A DNA stretch of 64,000 bases, taken from assembly GCF_002902965.1 (NCBI RefSeq), contig NZ_CP026107.1, positions 496,001-560,000 on the forward strand, read 5' to 3'. The notes under the pieces are model-generated. The model worked only from the letters and a program-made list of their open reading frames with translations. It did no database searches and was not told the DNA's origin. Below are positions 34,419-43,781 of the stretch, one piece after another; positions within the stretch are counted from its first letter, which is position 1; each line of letters opens with the position of its first letter. This DNA comes from Paraburkholderia hospita. GTDB lineage: Bacteria > Pseudomonadota > Gammaproteobacteria > Burkholderiales > Burkholderiaceae. Made by a program: the position numbers and the translations under genes.

Positions 34419-35993
34419 ATGCGGCAGGACGAGGAGCAGCCGTTCTTTGAGGCGTCTGGCGTGTCGAAAAGCTACGGAGGCGCCGTCGCGCTGGAACGCG
34501 CGGACCTCGCTGTGCGCAGGGGACGCATCCATGCAATCCTCGGCGAGAACGGCGCGGGCAAGTCCACGCTGCTGAAGGTGATGTCCGGCGTCGTGCAGCC
34601 GGACGAGGGAACGATGCACCTCGATGGTCGTCAAGTCTCGTTCGCGTCGCCCGCCGAGGCGAACGCGGCCGGCATCGTCTGCGTGTATCAGGAGCTGTCG
34701 CTGATCCCTGACCTGAGCGTCGCGGACAACATCTTCGCTTCGAACCCGCCGCGACGCTTCGGCATGATCGACCGCCGGGCGCAGCGCCGCCAGGCCGAGG
34801 CCGCGCTCGCCCGCGCGGGCGCGGCCGACATCAATCCGCTCGCGAAAGTCCGGGACCTGCCGCTGTCGCGTCAGCAGATGGTCGAGCTTGCAAAGGGGCT
34901 TGCGCGTGAGCCGCGCATCCTGATCCTCGACGAGGCTACGTCGGCACTGACCGCGGCCGACGTGGCGCGCGTCTTTGAGGTGCTCAAGCGCCTGCGCGAC
35001 GAGGGACTCGCGCTGCTGTTCATCTCGCACCGGATGCACGAGATAAAGGCGCTCGCGGACGAATGCACGGTCTACCGGAACGGTCGTCATGTGATGAGCT
35101 TCGAGGCGGGCACGCGCTCCGACAATGAGGTGGTCGAAATGATGATCGGCCGGAAGTACGAGCATGCGTTCCCAGGCAAACCCGCAGACAAACCCGCGGA
35201 CAAGGCCGAGCGCCGTCCCGCCGCCGAAACGGTTCTCGCCTGTCGTGATCTCGCGTGGAACGACACGCTGCAGGGCGTCAGCTTTTCGTTGAAGCCCGGT
35301 GAAATTCTCGGGCTGGGCGGCCTCGACGGGCAAGGGCAGCGCGAACTGCTGCTCGCGTTGTTCGGCGTGTTGCGCGGTTGCACGGGCAAGATCGAGATCG
35401 ACGGCAAGGCCGTGTCGATCGCGAGCCCCGTGGTCGCGCGCGCCAACGGAATCGGCATGGCGTTGATTCCGGAGGACCGCAAGACGGAAGGCCTGATGCT
35501 GCCGATGTCGGTGCGCGAGAATCTGTCGTTTGCCGCACTCGATCGGATGTCCACGGCAGGCGTGATCGATCGCGACCGCCAGCAGTCGTTCGTCGACGGG
35601 GTGATGGAGCTCCTCGCGATCAAGTCGTTCAGCGTCGACGCGGCCGTGGGCTCGCTGTCGGGCGGCAACCAGCAGAAGGTGGTGATCGCGAAGTGGCTGA
35701 TCCGGCAGCCGAGAATCTTGCTCCTCAGCGACCCGACGCGCGGCATCGACGTCGGCACCAAGCAGGAGATCTATCAGCTGCTGAGGCGTCTCGCCGACGA
35801 AGGCGCCGCGATCGTTTTCTATTCGACCGACTATGACGAGCTGATCGGCTGCTGCGACCGCGTGCTCGTGCTATACGAAGGCAGGATCAAGAAGGAACTT
35901 GTCGGGTCGGAGATCACCGAGCAAAACCTGATAGCAAGTGCACTGGACCTGCCCGTCGGACAGATTTCGCCTTCCACGGGAATTGCGCTATGA
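34419..35993 (+). CDS. Sugar ABC importer, duplicated ATP-binding protein
   Basis: The product has 524 residues and two ABC domains, as in RbsA/MglA/XylG. The first has the Walker A GENGAGKSTLL, the signature LSRQQMVELAKGL, and Walker B ILILDEATSAL. The second has a degenerate P-loop (GGLDGQGQREL), LSGGNQQKV and Walker B ILLLSDPTRGID, typical of these proteins. It powers the importer with the adjacent permeases. ATG 34419 has GGGAG upstream. Its end overlaps the first permease by 4 bp. Confidence 0.93.
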   Translation: MRQDEEQPFFEASGVSKSYGGAVALERADLAVRRGRIHAILGENGAGKSTLLKVMSGVVQPDEGTMHLDGRQVSFASPAEANAAGIVCVYQELSLIPDLSVADNIFASNPPRRFGMIDRRAQRRQAEAALARAGAADINPLAKVRDLPLSRQQMVELAKGLAREPRILILDEATSALTAADVARVFEVLKRLRDEGLALLFISHRMHEIKALADECTVYRNGRHVMSFEAGTRSDNEVVEMMIGRKYEHAFPGKPADKPADKAERRPAAETVLACRDLAWNDTLQGVSFSLKPGEILGLGGLDGQGQRELLLALFGVLRGCTGKIEIDGKAVSIASPVVARANGIGMALIPEDRKTEGLMLPMSVRENLSFAALDRMSTAGVIDRDRQQSFVDGVMELLAIKSFSVDAAVGSLSGGNQQKVVIAKWLIRQPRILLLSDPTRGIDVGTKQEIYQLLRRLADEGAAIVFYSTDYDELIGCCDRVLVLYEGRIKKELVGSEITEQNLIASALDLPVGQISPSTGIAL

Positions 35994-36970
35994 GCGGGCT
36001 GCGTTACTGGTATGCGGAAAATCGCGGGACGACGTTCGCGTTCGGCCTGTTCGTACTGATGTTCGCGATCTACCTTTTCAACTATCCGTCGACGTTGTCG
36101 GCGAACGTGTTTCAGACGGCAGCGAACAAGGCGGTACTGCTCGCGCTGGTGTCGATGGGTCAGGCGCTCGTCGTGCTGACGGCCGGCATCGACCTGTCGA
36201 TCGGCATGACGCTCGTGCTGACGAATTGCGTTGGATCGTGGATCATCACAGGTGACGCGCTGCACAGCACGCTCGGCATCGCCGGTGTGCTCGCGGCCGG
36301 CGCGTTGTGCGGCGCGCTCAACGGCGTAATCATCATTTACGGCCGTCTGCAGCCGATCGTGACGACGATCGCGACGGGCGCCGTATATTACGGACTGGCG
36401 CTGCTGCTGCGCCCGGTTCCAGGCGGATCGATCAACGAGGACCTCGCCGACGCACTGACCGGCAAGGTCGCCGGCGTCGTGCCCGCGAGTCTGCTGATTC
36501 TGCTAGCAGCTGTGGTGATCATCTGGATTCCTTTCAAACGTTCGGTGGTCGGGCGCGCTGCGTACGCGACCGGCTCGTCCGAATCCGCGGCCTTCCTGTC
36601 CGGCATGCCGATCCTGCGCGCGAAGTTCGCGAGCTATACGCTGGCCGGCCTGCTCGCCGCGATCGGCGGCCTCTTTCTGACGTTCTTCACCGACACGGGA
36701 GACGCGAGCCTCGGAAGCGCCAACTCATATACGCTGTTTTCGATCGCCGCCGTGGTCATCGGCGGCGTGTCACTGCTCGGCGGCAAGGGCAGCGCGATCG
36801 GCGCGATCTTCGGCGCATTCGCATTCCGCTCTATCGGCGACCTGCTGTTCGTGTTCAACGTCGATGCGCTGTGGCAGCCGCTGTTCCAGGGTGTGATTCT
36901 GCTGCTCGCTGTCGCGATCGGCGCGTGCGGGCTGTTCAGGGTGCGCAACCGTCTGGAGTGGTTCCAATGA
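35990..36970 (+). CDS. Sugar ABC importer, permease 1 (RbsC-type)
   Basis: The product has 326 residues, with about eight to ten hydrophobic helices and the family motif LTAGIDLSIG. It overlaps the ATPase stop (ATGA) and the next permease start by 4 bp, so the subunits are made together. Together with permease 2 it should form the transmembrane channel; having two different permease genes suggests a heterodimer instead of the usual homodimer. Confidence 0.92.
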   Translation: MSGLRYWYAENRGTTFAFGLFVLMFAIYLFNYPSTLSANVFQTAANKAVLLALVSMGQALVVLTAGIDLSIGMTLVLTNCVGSWIITGDALHSTLGIAGVLAAGALCGALNGVIIIYGRLQPIVTTIATGAVYYGLALLLRPVPGGSINEDLADALTGKVAGVVPASLLILLAAVVIIWIPFKRSVVGRAAYATGSSESAAFLSGMPILRAKFASYTLAGLLAAIGGLFLTFFTDTGDASLGSANSYTLFSIAAVVIGGVSLLGGKGSAIGAIFGAFAFRSIGDLLFVFNVDALWQPLFQGVILLLAVAIGACGLFRVRNRLEWFQ

Positions 36971-37953
36971 GCGAGGTTTCCGCCACCGGCTGGACCGCGT
37001 TCATGTCGAGGCTCACGCGCAAAATCGACCGGCCGATCGTTATCGCATTCGCGTGCATCATCGCGCTGCTGCTGGTCGGCGGGATGTTTTCGCGGAACTT
37101 CTTGTCACCGGAATACATCCTGCTGCAGCTGAAGGTCGGCGCGTTCCTTGGCATCATCGCGACCGGCCTGATGATGGTGATACTGCTCGGCCACATCGAC
37201 CTGTCGCTGCCGTGGACGATCACGGTCGGCGCAATGATGGCGTGCGCCGTCGCGGGGCACGGCGAACTTGGAGGCATCCTCGCCATTCCAGTCGGGATCG
37301 GTTGCGGCGTGCTGATCGGCATCGTCAACGGCATCCTTGTCGCGTTGCTGCGCATCCCGTCGATGATCGCGACGCTCGCAACCAATGCGGTCGCGCAGGG
37401 CATCATGATCGTCTACACGGGGGGATCGTCGCCACAGGATTCCGCGCCACATGTGATGCGATGGCTCGCGGCGGGCTGGCTCGTACCGGGCGTACCGAAT
37501 GCCGTCGCGCTCTGGGTGCTGATCGGCGGCGCCACGATGTTCCTGCTGTCGCGCACGACCTTCGGCCGCACGCTGTACGCGATCGGCAACGCTGAGCGCG
37601 CGGCATATCTTTCCGGCATCGATACGCGGCTCGTCACGGTGGCCGCGTTCGCCGTGTGCAGCGCGTTCGCGGCGTTCGGCGGCGTGCTGCTCGCGGGTTA
37701 TGCGTCGAAGGCGGCGCAGTCGATGGGCGATGCTTACCTGTTGCCGGCGATCGCGGCGGTCGTGCTCGGCGGCACGTCGATTCTGGGTGGCCGGGGTTCG
37801 TATCTCGGCACCGTGGCTGGCGCGATCCTCATCACGCTGCTGCAGTCGATCCTCTCGGTCGCACAGATGCCGGAGGCCGGACGTCAGATCATCTACGGCG
37901 TGGTGATCGCGGCGATGCTGCTGCTGTATGGGCGCAGCAGGCGGGAGGTGTAG
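36967..37953 (+). CDS. Sugar ABC importer, permease 2 (RbsC-type)
   Basis: This 328-residue permease has LLGHIDLSLPWTITVG in place of the GIDLS motif of permease 1, plus LRIPSMIATLATNA and VVLGGTSILGGRGSYLGT. It is the last gene of the importer operon. No sugar kinase, dehydrogenase or isomerase follows, so the imported compound must be processed elsewhere. A long open frame over 36307-37953 in its N-terminal extension is a shadow of permease 1. Confidence 0.92.
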   Translation: MSEVSATGWTAFMSRLTRKIDRPIVIAFACIIALLLVGGMFSRNFLSPEYILLQLKVGAFLGIIATGLMMVILLGHIDLSLPWTITVGAMMACAVAGHGELGGILAIPVGIGCGVLIGIVNGILVALLRIPSMIATLATNAVAQGIMIVYTGGSSPQDSAPHVMRWLAAGWLVPGVPNAVALWVLIGGATMFLLSRTTFGRTLYAIGNAERAAYLSGIDTRLVTVAAFAVCSAFAAFGGVLLAGYASKAAQSMGDAYLLPAIAAVVLGGTSILGGRGSYLGTVAGAILITLLQSILSVAQMPEAGRQIIYGVVIAAMLLLYGRSRREV

Positions 37954-39068
37954 GTTTCGAGCTTGAGCGGCCGACTGAAAACGATTGGAGCGGCGGCGTT
38001 GGCTGACCGCAACTGGCCCAGTTACGGTCACATGCCCACGACTCGTCAGAATCGCGTCATCGGTTTCTCCTCTGCTGTGCACCCGCGGCATGACAACCGC
38101 CCTGTTTGCCACCGGGCGCCCCTTTGCTGATGCTGAAGGCTCTGGTGCAAATGAGAGTGCGGACAGTTCAAGCTCGCGGTTCAACGTCCAGGATCAACGC
38201 GATGCTGGGCCTCAAATGCTTCAGGAGCGGCGCAGTTACGATTTCCGGCATCGAACTGATGCATCGCATTCGCAAAGGTCAGTTCGACCTCACCAAACTG
38301 CCTCTCAAAGATACCGCTGCTCCCGTTGTCTGGAATGCCGTACTTTCTGCATCTTGAAGCAACCCATCAACGAGCCGCGATTCCTCTCTAACTTTTATTT
38401 GCACCACAGCCCCAGCTGCTTGGCGAGATCTCGTTTGCCGCTCGGCCGACAGCGATCAGAAAAGTGCGTTCAACTCCAGGTACGGGAGTGTCGAGAACGG
38501 GCCGTGACGCCTGTGGCAGCCTGGCCGCCCCCGTTCGTTGGGGGCTGGCGCGGAAATGTCGCCGGTACCTGGCCGATCGTAAGCGTGCCGGCTATGACTC
38601 GTACCGCCATGTCTCCAGCCGGGATGCGCAAACGTCGTATATGCCGAGCACGATCGGGAGTCTTAATCAACCCGGCAGTTGTCGGTAAAGAGCCCTGAGA
38701 GTTTGTCTACGTCATGCAGCAGTTCGATTGCCCATATCGAAGTTGCAAGCTGCACCGACACGGCGCGAGTCGCGCACTTTCAAGCCAGTCAGGAGAAACG
38801 CCACTCACCTGCGCCCGCAACCTTTTCGATTCGACGAAATGATCGGTCCGGAGCCAGTCGCCCGTTCTCGCGCGTGCAATCAGCTGGCCAATGACCAGGT
38901 GGCAGAGCAGGTTGACCCGTAATTGATCTTCGAGTTTGTGCGCCATGGCTACCTCACCACGGAAAGTCTGATATCTCACTTTGAGGATATGACGCGGAAG
39001 GGCCATTTCATATGCTTGGGTCATCGCGCCGCAGCTCCTGCGGCCCGAACATCGACCTGGAGACATCA
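37954..39068. other. Decayed intergenic region with IS6 remnant
   Basis: In these 1115 bases no intact gene was recognised. A transposase tail is at about 38154-38357, and the flanks hold only unrelated open frames. A 237-residue frame (37985-38698) and a minus-strand frame (38707-39069) do not match any family I know. The region looks like a scar left by mobile DNA between the importer and the TRAP operon. Confidence 0.5.
38154..38357 (+). mobile_element. Decayed IS6-family transposase C-terminus
   Basis: The frame contains INAMLGLKCFRSGAVTISG, then IELMHRIRKGQFDLTKL and a final APVVWNAVLSA, the typical tail of IS6-type transposases. The DDE catalytic core is absent, so only about 55 residues match. 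No terminal inverted repeats were found. This is a dead fragment. Confidence 0.7.
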
Positions 39069-39383
39069 ATGCCCCTGTTTCTCAACGAAGTCTGGCTTGG
39101 CGATATCAAACCCGAGGTGATCGAAGAGGCGGTGACATTCTTCGGCAACCTGAGCATCGGCGCGAAGCCCGACAATCTGCCGCCCGACCTGCGTATGGTC
39201 GCCGGCCCGTGGCTGTCCGCCGAGGAAGCGAAAGTGATGTTCATCTTCGAGATCGACGATCCCTCGACCATGTTCGACGCCTACGCCGAGCGCGTGGTCA
39301 GCGGACTGTTCGCCAGCCGCAAGCTCACGCTGCTGTCGGACTGGAACCAGATGAAGGCCTACACCGACCGCGTGTCGGTCTGA
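39069..39383 (+). CDS. Small DUF3303-like protein (tandem copy 1)
   Basis: This 104-residue soluble protein reads MPLFLNEVWLGDIKPEVI, PDLRMVAGPWLSAEEAKV and a FEIDDPSTMFDAYAERV segment. The shape resembles ferredoxin-fold DUF3303-type proteins that sit beside catabolic genes. Copy 2 at 39404 shares the same landmarks at roughly half identity. ATG 39069 has GGAG at 39059-39062. Its function is unknown; it could be an isomerase or a small binding protein. Confidence 0.65.
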   Translation: MPLFLNEVWLGDIKPEVIEEAVTFFGNLSIGAKPDNLPPDLRMVAGPWLSAEEAKVMFIFEIDDPSTMFDAYAERVVSGLFASRKLTLLSDWNQMKAYTDRVSV

Positions 39384-39403
39384 AGCTACCGGAGGGAAGA
39401 AAG

Positions 39404-39745
39404 ATGCCTAAGTTTTTCAATGAAGTCTGGCTGCGCGACATGTCCCCGAAGACCATGCAGGGCGTCGTCGATTTTCTCGGCAACCTGCGCAACGGCGTGC
39501 GCCCGCACAACCTGCCGGGTGACCTGAAGCTGCTGGCCGGGCCGTGGTTGTCCAACGAGGAAGCCAAGGTCTATTTCGTTTTCGAGATCGACGATCCGAC
39601 CGAAACCTTCGAGGCGTTCGCCGAACGCGTGGCCGACGGGCTGTTCCTGAAGCGCCGGCTGACGCTGATTCAGGACTGGGACGGCGCGCGGAGCTTCTCG
39701 AAGTACCTGAGCAGCCGGGAAGCCCGGGCGGCCCAAACCGCATAA
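39404..39745 (+). CDS. Small DUF3303-like protein (tandem copy 2)
   Basis: This 113-residue paralogue of the preceding gene matches in FFNEVWLRDMSP, PGDLKLLAGPWLSNEEAKV and FEIDDPTETFEAFAERV. GGAGGG lies 10 bases before ATG 39404. The tandem pair suggests two subunits of one complex or stepwise divergence. A hairpin follows about 27 bases after its stop, then the TRAP genes. Confidence 0.65.
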   Translation: MPKFFNEVWLRDMSPKTMQGVVDFLGNLRNGVRPHNLPGDLKLLAGPWLSNEEAKVYFVFEIDDPTETFEAFAERVADGLFLKRRLTLIQDWDGARSFSKYLSSREARAAQTA

Positions 39746-39771
39746 GCCTCATAAGCCGCATAAAAGGCCAG

Positions 39772-39790
39772 GGTGGCCGGTGAGGCCACC
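39772..39790 (+). terminator. Hairpin between the DUF3303-like pair and DctP gene
   Basis: GGTGGCC pairs with GGCCACC around the loop GGTGA. There is no T-tract, so it may slow but not stop transcription, allowing lower TRAP expression than of the small proteins. Confidence 0.35.
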
Positions 39791-39893
39791 GCCGCCCTGC
39801 CGCAGCACACTATAAATCAGACCCCAGCAACCCATGTTGCATGGGACCGGAGTAAAGCGCGCAAGCGCCGACTCGGGTTGAAGGAGACAAGTG

Positions 39894-40931
39894 ATGAGCG
39901 GGTTCAACAGCGGGCGCCGGCTGGCGCTCAAGCAGGGTTTTGCGATGGCGGCGGCGTCCGCCGCTTCCGGCCTGTTGACGGGTACGCCGGCGCGCGCGGC
40001 AGGGCAGGTCTACAACTACAAGCTCGGCATTGCGCTCGACGCAACGCATCCGACCACCGTCAATCTCACCGCCGCGGCGGCGGAGATTGCCCGCGCCTCG
40101 AACGGGCGCCTGAATATCCGTGTGTTCCCAAACAGCCAGTTGGGCAACGACACTGACATGATCTCGCAGGTCCGCGCCGGCGCGATCGACTTCGTCAGCA
40201 CGGCAGGCCTGATCTGGGGCACGCTGGTACCGGTGGCCTCCATCAGCGGAATCGGCTTCGCTTTTCCGGGCTACGACCAGGTGTGGAAGGCCATGGACGG
40301 CGAGCTGGGCGCGCATATCCGTGGCGAATTCGCGAAGGTCAATCTAATGCCGCTGCCGAAAATCTGGGACCACGGCTTCCGCCAGGTCACCAGTAGCAGC
40401 CGACAGATCAACACGCCACAAGACCTCAACGGCTTCAAGATCCGCGTGCCGCTCAGTCCGGCGCTCACCACGATGTTCAAGGCCTTCGGCGCCGCGCCTG
40501 CCGGCATCAACATGGCGGAAACGTACACGGCGCTGCAGACGAGAGTCGTTGACGGGCAAGAGAACCCGCTGACCATCCTGCAGACGCAGAAGCTGTACGA
40601 GGTCCAGAAGTACTGCTCGCTCACTTCGCACGTTTGGGACGGCTTCTGGCTCGTCGCCAACCTGCGCACGTGGAACGCGCTGCCCGAGGACCTGCGGCAA
40701 CTCGCTGCCACCACGTTCGACGCGTACGCCGTGAAGCAACGTCAGGCGGTGGCGGCGCTGAACAGTCGCCTGCGAGACGAGCTGAAGGGCCGCGGAATGG
40801 TCTTCAACCAGCCTGACGTGCAGGTCTTCCGCGATTACCTGAGCAAGGCCGGCTTCTACGCGGGCTGGCAGCAGAAGTTCCCGGCCGGGAGCTGGGCGCT
40901 GCTGGAGAAATACGCGGGCCGGCTCGCGTAG
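39894..40931 (+). CDS. TRAP transporter substrate-binding protein (DctP family)
   Basis: The product has 345 residues. A twin-arginine-like signal (GRRLALKQGFAMAAA) precedes a DctP-type binding domain, with SNGRLNIRVFPNSQLGND and the conserved Arg in LNGFKIRVPLSP. TRAP systems use the sodium gradient to import organic acids. AAGGAG at 39881-39886 supports ATG 39894; a GTG three bases earlier is possible. It supplies the fused DctQM permease at 41557. Confidence 0.9.
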   Translation: MSGFNSGRRLALKQGFAMAAASAASGLLTGTPARAAGQVYNYKLGIALDATHPTTVNLTAAAAEIARASNGRLNIRVFPNSQLGNDTDMISQVRAGAIDFVSTAGLIWGTLVPVASISGIGFAFPGYDQVWKAMDGELGAHIRGEFAKVNLMPLPKIWDHGFRQVTSSSRQINTPQDLNGFKIRVPLSPALTTMFKAFGAAPAGINMAETYTALQTRVVDGQENPLTILQTQKLYEVQKYCSLTSHVWDGFWLVANLRTWNALPEDLRQLAATTFDAYAVKQRQAVAALNSRLRDELKGRGMVFNQPDVQVFRDYLSKAGFYAGWQQKFPAGSWALLEKYAGRLA

Positions 40932-41022
40932 TCACGACCCAATTCCCCATACGGCGTACCGATGGCCGGTGGCATTGCGCCACTGCCACGGCTGCGCTCG
41001 CACTCGAATTCCAGGAGACATC

Positions 41023-41547
41023 ATGAATTTTGTGAAGCGCGCGGTATCGGTCCTGACACTTGGCCTCACCCTTTCCTGCATCGCGACGTACGGCGGGGCG
41101 CAGACGCCCGAGCTCAAAGGAAAGTTCATGAAGACCCCGACCGGCTACCTGATGGTGCTGCGGCACGGCGACAACGTGCTGCAAAACCTCGAGCAACTGG
41201 CGCGGGACGAGAAGATTCCAGGCGCGAGTTTCGTCGGCATCGGCTTCATGTCGGAGGCGACGTTCGGCTTCTACGACTTCAACCGCAAGCAGTTCGACCC
41301 GAAGACGTATCACAACGTCGAGATGGCCAACATGACCGGTTCCATCGCGTGGAAGGAAGGCAAGCCGTCCATCCACGCGCACGGCACGGTGACGGACGGC
41401 AGCTTCGGAGCGGCCGGCGGCCACCTGCTTGGATTGACGGTCGGGACGGGCTCGTGCGAGATCACCGTCACGGTGTACCCGGAGCGCCTCGCGCGCTTCA
41501 CCGATCCCGAGATCGAGGCCAACGTCCTCGGATTGCCGCAAAAGTAA
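41023..41547 (+). CDS. Secreted PPC/DUF296-domain protein
   Basis: The product has 174 residues, with a signal ending TYGGAQ and then a PPC (DUF296) fold: RHGDNVLQNLEQLARDEKI, FVGIGFMSEATFGFYD and the metal-site pattern IHAHGTVTDGSFGAAGGHL. Prokaryotic PPC proteins are small trimers with a His site; plant versions bind DNA. An exported copy is odd, since it would act in the periplasm, close to DctP. It may bind or modify the substrate before uptake. ATG 41023 has CCAGGAG upstream. Confidence 0.82.
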   Translation: MNFVKRAVSVLTLGLTLSCIATYGGAQTPELKGKFMKTPTGYLMVLRHGDNVLQNLEQLARDEKIPGASFVGIGFMSEATFGFYDFNRKQFDPKTYHNVEMANMTGSIAWKEGKPSIHAHGTVTDGSFGAAGGHLLGLTVGTGSCEITVTVYPERLARFTDPEIEANVLGLPQK

Positions 41548-41556
41548 GGGGGCGTC

Positions 41557-43461
41557 ATGTCTAACCCTATCGTCGAAGTGGCTCCGAGGGGCATCGACTG
41601 CCCCGTGGATGAGGTTCGAGGCGGCACGCCGGCCCGGGCGCTGCAGCTTGCGGACAAGGTGCTGGGCGCGTTGGCGGAGGTGCCGTCCGCGTTGCTGGTG
41701 GTTGCCGAGGTCGGGGTGCTGTTCGGCGGCGTCCTGAGCCGATACGTACTGCACACGCCGCTGGTGTGGGTCGACGAACTGGCGTCGCTGCTGTTCATCT
41801 GGCTCATCATGCTCGGTTCGGCGGTAGCCTTCCGGCGCGGCAGCCATATGCGCATGACCGCGTTGGTCGACAAGGCGGGGCCGCAATGGCGCAGCGTGTT
41901 CGAACTCGTGGCGACGGTTGCCGCGCTGGCATGGCTCGCACTCGTGGCCGCGCCAGCGTACGAGTTTGCCAGCGAGGAGGCGCTGGTCACGCTGCCGGCC
42001 CTGGACATCTCCAACGCCTGGCGTGCCGCCGCGCTACCCGTCGGGATCGTGCTGATCCTGCTAATGAGCGTGGTGCGGCTGCTGACCACGGCCAGACCGC
42101 GCACGGTGCTGGTCGCGCTTGCCGCGAGCGGCGCCGTCGTGGGCACGCTGGTCTGCCTGCAGCCAATGTTGCAAGGCCTGGGCAATGGCAATCTGCTGTT
42201 GTTCTTCGTGGGCATCGTCGGCCTGTTGGTGTTTGCCGGCGTGCCCATCGCATTTTCGTTCGGACTCGCAACGTTCGGTTACCTGTCGCTCACTACATCG
42301 ACGCCGACTATCGTTGTCGTCGGCCGGATGGACGAAGGCATGTCGCACCTGATCCTGCTAGCGGTGCCGCTGTTCGTCTTCCTCGGGATGCTGATCGAGA
42401 TGACCTCGATGGCGCGGGCCATGGTGCAGTTCCTGGCCAACCTGCTCGGACATATTCGGGGTGGACTGTCCTACGTGCTGATCGGCGCGATGTACCTCGT
42501 GTCGGGCATCTCCGGCGCGAAGGCGGCGGACATGGCGGCGATCGCCCCAGCGCTGTTCCCGGAGATGAAGAAGCGCGGCGCGGACGAGGGCGACATGCTC
42601 GCGCTGTTAGCGGCCACCGGCGCGCAGACCGAGACCGTTCCGCCGAGCCTCGTGTTGATCACCATCGGCTCGGTCACCGGCATCTCGATTGCCGACCTGT
42701 TCACGGCCGGCCTGTTGCCGGGCGTCGTGCTGGCGCTGATGCTCGGCGCAGTGGTGTGGTGGCGGGCGCGCAAGGCGGGCGCCGCATGCAGTCCGCGCGC
42801 AAGCTGGAGCGCGGTCGGCAAGAGCCTGCTGGTAGCGCTGCCCGCACTGGCGCTGCCATTCGTCATTCGCACCGCGGTGATGGAGGGCATCGCGACGGCG
42901 ACGGAGGTGTCCACCATCGGCATCGTCTACGCAATCGCTGTCGGGCTGCTGGTGTACCGGAAGTTCGACGTGCGGCGGATCTGGCCGGCGCTGGTGGACA
43001 CCGCGGCGCTGTCCGGCGCGATCCTGCTGATCATCGGGACCGCTACGGGCATGGCCTGGTCGCTGACGCAGTCCGGCTTCGCCAGCGATCTGGCGGCTGC
43101 GATGGCGAAGCTGCCGGGCGGGGCCGCCGCGTTCATCGCGGTCTCGATCGTGGCCTTCGTCCTGCTTGGAAGCGTGCTGGAAGGGATTCCCGCCATCGTG
43201 CTGTTCGGTCCGCTGCTGTTCCCGATCGCCCGGCAACTCGGCATCCACGACGTGCACTACTCGATGATCGTCGTCCTCGCGATGGGCATCGGCCTGTTCG
43301 CGCCGCCGTTCGGGGTCGGCTACTACGCCGCCTGCGCCATCAGCCGCACGAAGCCAAGCGAGGGCGCGCGCCACATCTGGCGCTACCTGATCTCCCTGAT
43401 CGTCGGGACGCTGGTGATTGCCGCCGTGCCGTGGATCTCCATCGGATTCCTTCCTCACTGA
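41557..43461 (+). CDS. TRAP transporter fused permease (DctQ-DctM)
   Basis: This 634-residue protein has both membrane components fused. Residues about 1-190 are DctQ-like (VGVLFGGVLSRYVLHTPLVW), and the remaining part is the larger DctM-like channel (FAGVPIAFSFGLATFGYL, then SGISGAKAADMAAIAPALFP). About 16 hydrophobic helices are visible. It imports an organic acid together with sodium. ATG 41557 starts 9 bp after the PPC gene, and the later genes follow closely, so uptake and degradation are co-expressed. Confidence 0.92.
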   Translation: MSNPIVEVAPRGIDCPVDEVRGGTPARALQLADKVLGALAEVPSALLVVAEVGVLFGGVLSRYVLHTPLVWVDELASLLFIWLIMLGSAVAFRRGSHMRMTALVDKAGPQWRSVFELVATVAALAWLALVAAPAYEFASEEALVTLPALDISNAWRAAALPVGIVLILLMSVVRLLTTARPRTVLVALAASGAVVGTLVCLQPMLQGLGNGNLLLFFVGIVGLLVFAGVPIAFSFGLATFGYLSLTTSTPTIVVVGRMDEGMSHLILLAVPLFVFLGMLIEMTSMARAMVQFLANLLGHIRGGLSYVLIGAMYLVSGISGAKAADMAAIAPALFPEMKKRGADEGDMLALLAATGAQTETVPPSLVLITIGSVTGISIADLFTAGLLPGVVLALMLGAVVWWRARKAGAACSPRASWSAVGKSLLVALPALALPFVIRTAVMEGIATATEVSTIGIVYAIAVGLLVYRKFDVRRIWPALVDTAALSGAILLIIGTATGMAWSLTQSGFASDLAAAMAKLPGGAAAFIAVSIVAFVLLGSVLEGIPAIVLFGPLLFPIARQLGIHDVHYSMIVVLAMGIGLFAPPFGVGYYAACAISRTKPSEGARHIWRYLISLIVGTLVIAAVPWISIGFLPH

Positions 43462-43477
43462 GTCATTGAGCACTGAC

Positions 43478-43771
43478 ATGAAATTTGCAGCCTTTATCGA
43501 GTACGCCAACGAGCCCGAGCGGCTCGCCCAATTCCGGCCCGCCCATCGGGCCTACCTGCAGGACCTGTTGCAACAGGGGCGGCTGGTCGTCGCCGGCCCG
43601 TTCGCCGATGGCAGCGGCGCGCTGTTCGTCTACGAGGTCGCCAATGAGAGCGAGGCCACGAAGCTCGCCGCCGACGACCCGTTCGCCAAGGCGTCGCTGT
43701 TCACGGGGATCGTCATGAAGCCCTGGACGCTCGTCTTCGCGAGCGCCGACAACCTGAACCCGCCGCTTTGA
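43478..43771 (+). CDS. YciI-like protein
   Basis: This 97-residue ferredoxin-like YciI-family protein has the conserved His in FRPAHRAYL (His23) and Asp in AADDPFAK (Asp67), the proposed acid/base pair. Some members are dehalogenases or lactone isomerases in aromatic catabolism (TftG). ATG 43478 lies 16 bp after the permease. Within this operon it may process the imported acid before the hydratase step. Confidence 0.85.
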   Translation: MKFAAFIEYANEPERLAQFRPAHRAYLQDLLQQGRLVVAGPFADGSGALFVYEVANESEATKLAADDPFAKASLFTGIVMKPWTLVFASADNLNPPL

Positions 43772-43781
43772 GGAGCCACCC

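Noticed and set aside
37985..38698. A 237-residue plus-strand frame in the decayed gap
   Set aside because: No domain is recognised. It crosses the IS6 remnant in another frame, and composition does not look coding.
41766..43469. A 567-residue alternative frame inside the TRAP permease gene
   Set aside because: It is Arg/Gly-rich with no hydrophobic helices, while the other frame is a clear DctQM protein.
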